Assembly (NCBI GenBank): GCA_900766655.1
Contig: CAAFWE010000039.1
Location: forward strand, 1-12,537
Direction of reading: 5' to 3'
Origin: an uncultured Alistipes sp.
GTDB taxonomy: Bacteria > Bacteroidota > Bacteroidia > Bacteroidales > Rikenellaceae
Length of the DNA stretch: 12,537 nt
A program made the position numbers and the translations under genes. How positions within the stretch are numbered: the first letter of the stretch is position 1; every line of letters starts with the position of its first letter. Shown here one piece after another: positions 7,172 to 12,537 of this stretch. Under the pieces are notes generated by a model, which saw only the letters and a program-made list of their open reading frames with translations, was not told where the DNA came from and made no database searches.

Positions 7172-7205
7172 ATGAGCAAGTGGGAAGAACCCCACATTTG
7201 TACTG

Positions 7206-7237
7206 CAAAGATATAATGAGTTTTTCTCTCTGCCAAA
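7206..7237 (-). promoter_or_regulatory. reverse-strand Bacteroides-type promoter
   Basis: On the minus strand TTTG (7237-7234) and TATCTTTG (7213-7206) are separated by 20 bases. This matches the Bacteroidota -33 TTTG and -7 TAnnTTTG elements and is the best promoter match in the window. It predicts a start near 7199-7202 and transcription to the left, away from the dcw cluster. Confidence 0.7.
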
Positions 7238-7244
7238 TTTTTCG

Positions 7245-7287
7245 TAACATTTTTTTATCATTTTCCGCCTTTTGTGATAAAATGTTA
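7245..7287. repeat. AT-rich inverted repeat
   Basis: TAACATTTTTTTATCA (7245-7260) and TGATAAAATGTTA (7275-7287) are complementary except for three extra T in the left arm. It lies just upstream of the reverse promoter and could be an operator or upstream activating sequence. It could also be chance in AT-rich DNA. Confidence 0.5.
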
Positions 7288-7409
7288 ATTAAATCGCCTA
7301 AAATGATTCAATTTTTTAATTTCGTGGCTTGAGGCGCGGATTGGTCGATGATGGCCAAAATTTCGGAAAAATCATCTCGGACACTCTTTTTTCTTAAATC
7401 TAAAATTAC

Positions 7410-7454
7410 TAACTTTGTGGCAATTATTTGCCATTGCCAAAGGGCCTATTTTTG
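7410..7454 (+). promoter_or_regulatory. candidate promoters of the dcw cluster
   Basis: Two matches to the -7 box TAnnTTTG stand upstream of rsmH: TAACTTTG (7410-7417) and TATTTTTG (7447-7454). Neither has a TTTG at the ideal distance. Between and around them GGCAAT (7419-7424) and ATTGCC (7433-7438) form an inverted repeat that extends by CTTT/AAAG with a two-base bulge (7413-7442). A transcript from here would have a leader of about 65-105 nt. Confidence 0.4.
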
Positions 7455-7527
7455 CTTGTTAAGTTAACTCGATAAGTGATAGATTTTTAGGCGGTAAATA
7501 ATCCTTAAATAGATAAACTACCAAACT

Positions 7528-8430
7528 ATGTCATCGTACCATACACCCGTATTACTCGAAGAGTCCGTTGCTCTGCTCGACATCAAGAGCGATGGAACAT
7601 ACGCAGATTTAACCTTCGGTGGCGGAGGTCACACCCGTCGCATCCTCCAAGATTTGGGCGAGGGGGGAGCGTTGTACTCTTTCGATCAGGATCGCGATAC
7701 GCTGGCCAATGCACCCGACGATGAGCACTTCCACTTTGTGGAGAGCAATTTCCGCTTCTTGCGCTCGGCATTGCGTCTGCGTGGCGTGAATGAGGTGGAT
7801 GGCATCTTGGCCGATTTGGGAGTCTCGTCGCACCACTTCGATGCCAAGGAGCGAGGCTTCTCGTTCCGAGGCGATGCACCGCTCGATATGCGAATGAATC
7901 AGCGTGGAGGTCGCACTGCAGCCGATATCGTCAACAACTACTCGGAGGAGGAGTTGGCGCAGATATTCTCGCAGTATGGCGAGTTGGACACCACTTGGAA
8001 GATTGCTGCGTGCATTGCTCGTGCGCGTGCCAATGAGGAGATTCGCACCACAGCACAGCTGGTGCAGGCGGTGGCACCTTGCACACCCAAGAAGGATGAG
8101 GCAAAGTTCCTCACCAAGCTCTTTCAGGCGTTGCGTATCGAGGTGAATGGCGAGATGGAGGCCCTCAAGATGGCTCTCGAGCAGGCGTTGAAGGTGCTAC
8201 GCCCTGGAGGTCGTCTGGTGGTGATATCCTACCACTCGTTGGAGGACCGCTTGGTGAAGAATTTTATGCGTAGCGGCAACTTCGAGGGTAAGGTCGAGAA
8301 GGATTTTTATGGACGAGCAACCACTCCATTCGAGATTGTCACTCGCAAACCCGTAGTGCCAACCAACGAGGAGTTGGAGTCAAACCCACGCTCACGCTCG
8401 GCAAAGTTGCGTGCAGCGATAAAATTGTAG
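7528..8430 (+). CDS. rsmH: 16S rRNA (cytosine-1402-N4)-methyltransferase
   Basis: RsmH (MraW) methylates N4 of C1402 in the decoding centre of 16S rRNA, using S-adenosylmethionine. The 300-residue length is close to the family norm. HTPVLLEE opens the protein. The SAM-binding loop DLTFGGGGHTRRIL is at residues 27-40, DGILADLGVSS follows, and the conserved YHSLEDR begins at Tyr235. The C-terminus shows NPRSRSAKLRA, typical of the family. It is the first gene of the dcw cluster here and is separated by only 7 bases from the FtsL-like gene. mraZ, which commonly precedes it, is absent from the upstream region. The ATG at 7528 is supported by the conserved N-terminus and an A-rich upstream stretch. 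Confidence 0.97.
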   Translation: MSSYHTPVLLEESVALLDIKSDGTYADLTFGGGGHTRRILQDLGEGGALYSFDQDRDTLANAPDDEHFHFVESNFRFLRSALRLRGVNEVDGILADLGVSSHHFDAKERGFSFRGDAPLDMRMNQRGGRTAADIVNNYSEEELAQIFSQYGELDTTWKIAACIARARANEEIRTTAQLVQAVAPCTPKKDEAKFLTKLFQALRIEVNGEMEALKMALEQALKVLRPGGRLVVISYHSLEDRLVKNFMRSGNFEGKVEKDFYGRATTPFEIVTRKPVVPTNEELESNPRSRSAKLRAAIKL

Positions 8431-8437
8431 CAAGAAG

Positions 8438-8815
8438 ATGAGTGAGAAACAGGTAGTAAAGCAGTCGGAAAATCTCCCACAGACACGATTTGCGAAGTTG
8501 CAACAAGCCTTGTCGAAGGTGCTCTCCTTTTTTACGGGCGACATCCTCACGACGAAGAAGATGCAGCAGCTCTACAAGTATATGTGGGTGGTGGCGGGTA
8601 TCTACTTTGCAAGTATCATCGCCATCCTCGTCTCGTTGCAGCTCGATATAAATTGCGCAGCACTGCAGCGCGAGGTGGAGTTGCTCGAGGAGCGTGCTAT
8701 TCGCACATCGGAGGAGTGCTCGGCACACGCCTCGCACTCGGCTATTCTCGAGAAGGTGAAGGAGCGTGGACTCAATCTGGGTGATTCTAAAGGTGTGCCA
8801 ACAACAATTAAATAG
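8438..8815 (+). CDS. ftsL: FtsL-like cell-division protein
   Basis: A 125-residue bitopic membrane protein. It has a cytoplasmic N-terminus of about 48 residues, one membrane helix (about residues 49-69, YMWVVAGIYFASIIAILVSL) and a periplasmic helix with heptad-like spacing (about 70-95, ALQREVELLEERA). FtsL proteins have this layout and join FtsB and FtsQ to activate the septal synthase FtsW/FtsI. Sequence identity within the family is low, so the name rests on size, topology and position between rsmH and ftsI. It begins 7 bases after rsmH and ends 5 bases before ftsI. The N-terminal part is longer than in Escherichia coli FtsL, as I recall for Bacteroidota members. Confidence 0.85.
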   Translation: MSEKQVVKQSENLPQTRFAKLQQALSKVLSFFTGDILTTKKMQQLYKYMWVVAGIYFASIIAILVSLQLDINCAALQREVELLEERAIRTSEECSAHASHSAILEKVKERGLNLGDSKGVPTTIK

Positions 8816-8820
8816 AGGCT

Positions 8821-10896
8821 ATGGAGAAGGAGGAACAGGTATACAAGCTCAAGAAGAGTATTACGCGTCGAATCAAGGTGATGCACATCATCTTCATCTG
8901 TACGGTGATCTATTTCTTGGTACATATCATATTCGGTATCTTCTGCGATGGCACACTTCGCGAGGATGCCAAGGCCTTCGAGTCGAAGGTGCTCACTCGA
9001 CAGACTCTGTCGCCACGTCGAGGCACCATCTATGCTCGCAATGGCGAGCCTTTGGCTGTATCCATCAAGCGTAGTAAGCTGATTATCGACTTCGGTAACG
9101 ACCGCTTCAAAATATCGTCTATCTATCATAAGCAGGCCGATACGCTGGCTCGCAAACTTGCCGCATTCTTTGGAGATAGGAGTGCCAAGGAGTATTACAG
9201 CGATCTGATTGGCTATCGCGAAAAGGCTATCAGGTCGAACAAACACCTCTCGCGTGCGATATTCCGCGATGTTGACCAGAACGAGTGGGAGGAGATTCGA
9301 CGCTATCCGTTGCTTCGCAATGGTTATGGTGTTACCTACTCTGTGCAGGATTGCGACTACAGAGTCTATCCGCAGGGCAACCTCGCACTGCGTACTATCG
9401 GGCGTGCCGACAAAGCAACCCCCTACGGTATCGAGCGTGGTATGAACGACACTCTGCGAGGCAAGAAAGGCTTGCAAGTGTGGAAGGTGCTTGCACCAGG
9501 CGTGAAGGCTCGTATCAGCCACAAGGATAATGTCGATGTCGAGAATGGCTACGATGTGGTGTCGACGCTCGATGTCGATTTGCAAGATATTGCCAATGTC
9601 GCACTCGAGGAGCAACTCATAGCGCAAAATGCCAATTGGGGAACAACCATCGTGATGGAGGTCTCGACGGGCGACATCTTGGCTATGGCAAATCTCAAGC
9701 GCAAGGAGGGCAGATGCGTCGAGGAGCGCAACTATGCCATCGAGGTGCCGATGAACCCAGGCTCGACATTCAAGCTACTTACAACTATGGCTCTGCTCGA
9801 GAAGGGTGTGCCGACCACTACGGTCTACGACTCGGAACTCGGTCGTCGTGTGGAGATTGGCAACAGTGGAGCCAAGGTGCAGGACTCGCACGCCATAGGC
9901 AAGGATACGGGAGGTGAGATCGATATGCGTAAGGCCTTTGCCGAGTCGGCCAATGTCTACTTCACGAAGATTGCCTACGACACCTTCAAGAGTAAGCCCG
10001 AGGAGTTCTCCGACTTCTGCGATGCGCGCTTTATTGGTCGCTCGGTAGGTCTCGAGGAGTATAACTCGGAGTACCGCAAACTCAAGCGTTTCGACAAGAA
10101 GCACCCATCGCGCCTCAATGCTTTGGTCAATCTCGCCTATGGCTATGGCGTGGATATCACCCCTCTGCACACCATCACCATCTACAACGCTGTGGCTAAC
10201 GATGGCGTGATGGTGGCACCCCGCTTGGTGTTGCGCACCGAGCGCGATGGTAAGGTGATCGACAAAGCGAAGGTCGAGGTGCTTAACGACAAGATTTGCA
10301 GTCGTCGCACACTCGATACATTGCGAATGATGATGGAGGATGTCTCCAACATAGGTACTGCAGCAGAGTTCTTCAGTGAGAAGTCTTGCCACTTCCGCAC
10401 AGGCTCGAAGACGGGTACCGCACAGGTGAATACCATCATCGATGGCGTGCGCTATCGCAAGGAGGATGGCTACTACTATGGCTCGATGGTGACATATATG
10501 CCAGCCGATAAACCGCGCTACACCATTATGACCGCCATCTTTACGAAGAAGCAACCGGGCAAGTTCTACTACGGAGCCTCGCTTACGGGCCCAGTGCAGA
10601 AGCGTGTGGCGACCTATCTCTACAACCGCGAGCTCAAGAATGCAATGCCTATCGACGAGTGCGACTACCCGACCAATCGCAAGGTAGTTGCCAAGCGCGA
10701 TCTCGATAGTGTCGAGGTGAAGGTGGGCTATGTGCCAAAGGTTGTGGGTATGGGTTTGAGCGATGCGCTCTACCTACTCGAGAATAGTGGCCTTACGGTC
10801 GATGTTGTGGGCTGTGGTCGTGTGGTCGAGCAGAGCCTCAAGGCTGGTAGCAAGATTGTCGATGGTAACAAACGAATAACAATTAAGCTCAAATGA
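8821..10896 (+). CDS. ftsI: septal peptidoglycan transpeptidase (class B PBP) with PASTA domain
   Basis: FtsI (PBP3) cross-links septal peptidoglycan with FtsW. The 691-residue protein has a short cytoplasmic start and a membrane helix at about residues 20-41. The PBP-dimerisation region includes SPRRGTIYARNGEPLA. The transpeptidase domain carries all three active-site motifs: STFK with nucleophile Ser315, SAN at 376-378, and KTG at 530-532 (TGSKTGTAQ). Residues about 633-691 form a single PASTA domain (VPKVVGMGLSDALYLLENSG), a module that binds peptidoglycan or stabilises the enzyme. The gene starts 5 bases after the FtsL-like stop, and its TGA overlaps the murE ATG (ATGA), suggesting translational coupling. 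Function is firm; the PASTA tail could tempt a SpoVD-type label, but location argues for the division enzyme. Confidence 0.96.
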   Translation: MEKEEQVYKLKKSITRRIKVMHIIFICTVIYFLVHIIFGIFCDGTLREDAKAFESKVLTRQTLSPRRGTIYARNGEPLAVSIKRSKLIIDFGNDRFKISSIYHKQADTLARKLAAFFGDRSAKEYYSDLIGYREKAIRSNKHLSRAIFRDVDQNEWEEIRRYPLLRNGYGVTYSVQDCDYRVYPQGNLALRTIGRADKATPYGIERGMNDTLRGKKGLQVWKVLAPGVKARISHKDNVDVENGYDVVSTLDVDLQDIANVALEEQLIAQNANWGTTIVMEVSTGDILAMANLKRKEGRCVEERNYAIEVPMNPGSTFKLLTTMALLEKGVPTTTVYDSELGRRVEIGNSGAKVQDSHAIGKDTGGEIDMRKAFAESANVYFTKIAYDTFKSKPEEFSDFCDARFIGRSVGLEEYNSEYRKLKRFDKKHPSRLNALVNLAYGYGVDITPLHTITIYNAVANDGVMVAPRLVLRTERDGKVIDKAKVEVLNDKICSRRTLDTLRMMMEDVSNIGTAAEFFSEKSCHFRTGSKTGTAQVNTIIDGVRYRKEDGYYYGSMVTYMPADKPRYTIMTAIFTKKQPGKFYYGASLTGPVQKRVATYLYNRELKNAMPIDECDYPTNRKVVAKRDLDSVEVKVGYVPKVVGMGLSDALYLLENSGLTVDVVGCGRVVEQSLKAGSKIVDGNKRITIKLK

Positions 10897-12350
10897 TACT
10901 TTTGCAATTGATAAAGGGGGTGGAGTACCTCTCCCTCGTGGGCGAGAGTGATGTGGAGGTCACCTCACTAACCTACGATTCGCGTGCGGCAGTCGCTGGA
11001 TGCTGTTTCTTTGCTGTGGCAGGTACAGCGGTCGACGGACACAACTACATCGGTAGTGCCATCGAGCGTGGTGCTCGAGTTGTGGTGTGTCAGCACATAC
11101 CCGACGAGGTGAAGGGGGCAGAGTGCACCTTTGTGGTGGTTGCCGATACCAACCTCGCTATGGGCGATATGGCTGCGGCCTTCTATGGTCATCCCTCGCG
11201 CGAGCTCAAGGTGGTGGGCGTGACGGGTACCAATGGCAAGACTACCATTGCGTCGCTCTTGTACGACTTGGTGCAGTCGATGGGCTACAAGGCGGGACTC
11301 ATCTCGACGGTGGTCTACAAGGTGGGCTCGAAGGAGATTATCTCGACTCATACAACACCTGATGCCATCCGCCTCAATGCTATGATGCGAGAGATGGTCG
11401 ACGAGGGCTGCGACTACTGCTTTATGGAGTGTTCGTCGCACGCCATAGTGCAGCAGCGCATTCGAGGCTTGCACTTTACGGGGGTATTGTTCACCAATAT
11501 CACCCACGAACACCTCGACTACCATAAGACCTTTGTCGAGTATATACGAGCAAAGAAGATGCTCTTCGACGGACTTCCAAAATCGGCCTTTGCGCTGGTC
11601 AATATCGACGACCGCAATGGCGAGGTGATGTTGCAGAACTGCAAGGCGCAGTGCTATCGTCTCTCGTTGCAGAAGATGGCCGACTTCCGAGCCAAGGTTA
11701 TCGAGATGATGGTCGAGGGTATGCAGTTGCGTATCGACGACAGAGAGGTGTGGGTGCAGTTCCTCGGACGATTCAACGCCTACAACCTACTCACCGTCTA
11801 CGGTGCTGCGCTTCTGCTCGGCTTTGACAAGGAGGAGGTATTGGCCCATTTGAGTGCTTTGCGCCCTGTGAGTGGCCGATTCGAGACGGTGCTTGCCAAG
11901 GATGGTACCACCGCCATTGTCGACTTTGCTCACACGCCCGATGCGCTGGAGAATATCATCAACACCATCGACGAGTTACGCACGCAGGGACAACGCCTCA
12001 TCATCGTGTGTGGCTGTGGTGGCGATCGTGACAAGACGAAGCGACCAGTGATGGGCGGTATGGCATCGAAACGTGCCGATGTGGCGATATTCACTTCGGA
12101 CAACCCTCGCACCGAGGATCCCGAGCAGATTCTGCGCGAGATGGAGGAGGGTGTCGAGGTCGGCAACCGCTACCTCAAGATTAGCGACCGTCACGAGGCT
12201 ATCAAGACCGCAGTTATGTTGGCCGAGCCACGCGATATCATACTCTTGGCTGGCAAGGGACACGAGGACTACCAGATTGTTGGTACCGAGAAACTGCCAT
12301 TCAACGACAAGGCGGTGGTGAAGGATTATTTCGAAAAATTTAATAGATAA
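10893..12350 (+). CDS. murE: UDP-N-acetylmuramoyl-L-alanyl-D-glutamate--2,6-diaminopimelate ligase
   Basis: MurE adds the third amino acid to the cytoplasmic UDP-MurNAc-dipeptide precursor in an ATP-dependent reaction. Length is 485 residues, close to the family norm. The N-terminal UDP-binding region has LTYDSRAAVAGCCFFAVAG. The ATP loop TGTNGKTT is at residues 111-118. ECSSHAI and FTNITHEHLDYH follow, and Lys221 in RAKKMLF is at the position usually carbamylated. RPVSGRFE marks the start of the C-terminal domain. The DNPR motif at residues 403-406 is the known signature for meso-diaminopimelate rather than lysine selection, so the wall is predicted to be of the DAP type. The start codon overlaps the ftsI stop by four bases, and mraY begins 5 bases after the end. 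Confidence 0.96.
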   Translation: MILLQLIKGVEYLSLVGESDVEVTSLTYDSRAAVAGCCFFAVAGTAVDGHNYIGSAIERGARVVVCQHIPDEVKGAECTFVVVADTNLAMGDMAAAFYGHPSRELKVVGVTGTNGKTTIASLLYDLVQSMGYKAGLISTVVYKVGSKEIISTHTTPDAIRLNAMMREMVDEGCDYCFMECSSHAIVQQRIRGLHFTGVLFTNITHEHLDYHKTFVEYIRAKKMLFDGLPKSAFALVNIDDRNGEVMLQNCKAQCYRLSLQKMADFRAKVIEMMVEGMQLRIDDREVWVQFLGRFNAYNLLTVYGAALLLGFDKEEVLAHLSALRPVSGRFETVLAKDGTTAIVDFAHTPDALENIINTIDELRTQGQRLIIVCGCGGDRDKTKRPVMGGMASKRADVAIFTSDNPRTEDPEQILREMEEGVEVGNRYLKISDRHEAIKTAVMLAEPRDIILLAGKGHEDYQIVGTEKLPFNDKAVVKDYFEKFNR

Positions 12351-12355
12351 CGATT

Positions 12356-12537
12356 ATGCTATATCACTTATTTGAGTATTTAACGACGAACTTTGACATT
12401 CCGGGATCGGGTGTTATGCGCTTTTTGAGTTTCCGCGCGGTTATGGCGGTCGTGTTGTCGTTGCTGATGGTTGTGTTTATGGGCAAGAGTGTGATTCTTC
12501 TGCTCAAACGATACCAGATTGGCGAGGATATTCGTGA
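12356..12537 (+). CDS. mraY: phospho-N-acetylmuramoyl-pentapeptide transferase, 3' end outside the window
   Basis: The first 60 codons of MraY, the membrane enzyme that makes lipid I from UDP-MurNAc-pentapeptide and undecaprenyl phosphate. The start MLYHLFEY, the segment MRFLSFRAVMAVVLSLLMVV forming the first membrane helix, and the following KRYQIGEDIR match the N-terminus typical of Bacteroidota MraY. The frame is open at the right edge of the window. It starts 5 bases after murE, in the expected dcw order, so it is part of the same operon. Confidence 0.9.
   Translation, partial: MLYHLFEYLTTNFDIPGSGVMRFLSFRAVMAVVLSLLMVVFMGKSVILLLKRYQIGEDIR

Larger units (their letters stand above)
7106..7200 (-). 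ncRNA. candidate small RNA or attenuated leader, about 95 nt
   Basis: A leftward transcript is predicted from a promoter at 7206-7237 and a terminator ending near 7106. The predicted RNA has three parts. First comes a 5' hairpin, GTGGG/CCCAC (7195-7191 with 7184-7180). An open stretch then carries two perfect copies of TAACCTAAC (7171-7154). The 12-bp terminator hairpin completes it. No known RNA family is recognised. The first ATG (7197) lies only a few bases from the predicted start and opens a 54-codon frame to 7033 that runs through both competing hairpins. I judge it unlikely to be a protein gene, but a leader peptide is not excluded. Both promoter and terminator are direct sequence matches; the existence of the RNA is inference. 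Confidence 0.45.
6870..7527. other. 658-base structured intergenic region
   Basis: No protein gene with support lies here on either strand. In order it holds a + strand terminator, a phased AATGACA repeat array, inverted TGTCATT copies with small hairpins, and a pair of competing hairpins. A reverse-strand promoter with a short predicted transcript follows, then an AT-rich inverted repeat (7245-7287) and possible promoters for the dcw cluster. From about 7290 to 7400 I see AT-rich sequence without a clear element. The separate entries give details. Confidence 0.8.

Noticed and set aside
8602..9627. 341-codon reverse-strand open frame opposite the FtsL-like and ftsI genes
   Set aside because: It spans two clear + strand genes and shows no family motif; it is a by-product of codon bias.

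Overview
The window looks like a chromosomal segment of a Bacteroidota member, most likely of the order Bacteroidales. An Alistipes/Rikenellaceae-like genome is my guess, but the sequence does not prove the genus. The evidence is: division and cell-wall genes in the Bacteroidota order (rsmH, a short FtsL-like gene, a PASTA-bearing ftsI, murE, mraY); promoter elements of the Bacteroides type (TAnnTTTG, once with a well-spaced TTTG); A-rich start regions without clear Shine-Dalgarno sites; and a TonB-dependent receptor followed by a small lipoprotein gene. All protein genes supported here lie on the + strand.

Left part (1-2770): the 3' part of a TonB-dependent outer-membrane receptor, cut by the window edge, then a 163-residue lipoprotein 22 bases downstream, closed by a strong hairpin terminator. 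The two probably form one nutrient-uptake or surface-binding unit.

Middle (2776-6919): a Bacteroides-type promoter directly after that terminator leads a compact three-gene unit. It holds nadC (NAD synthesis), a 725-residue protein with an N-terminal GNAT acetyltransferase domain and a C-terminal coiled coil plus two membrane helices, and a Gfo/Idh/MocA-family oxidoreductase. A hairpin plus T-run terminates it. The GNAT/membrane fusion is the least familiar protein in the window.

Intergenic region (6870-7527, about 650 bases): this is unusually structured. It holds five perfectly phased 10-bp repeats built on AATGACA, inverted TGTCATT copies and several small hairpins. It also holds a reverse-strand unit: a textbook TTTG-N20-TATCTTTG promoter, a short hairpin, a tandem TAACCTAAC repeat and a perfect 12-bp hairpin followed by a T-run. 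Together these predict a small RNA of about 95 nt, or an attenuated leader, transcribed leftward. One arm of its terminator can also pair with a second partner, giving two mutually exclusive hairpins.

Right part (7528-12537): the start of the dcw (division and cell wall) cluster. It encodes rsmH (16S rRNA methyltransferase), an FtsL-like protein, ftsI (septal transpeptidase), murE (tripeptide synthetase with the DNPR motif typical of meso-diaminopimelate addition) and the first 60 codons of mraY. Genes are 4-7 bases apart or overlap, so they are almost certainly one operon. The usual first gene of this cluster, mraZ, is not present immediately upstream of rsmH.
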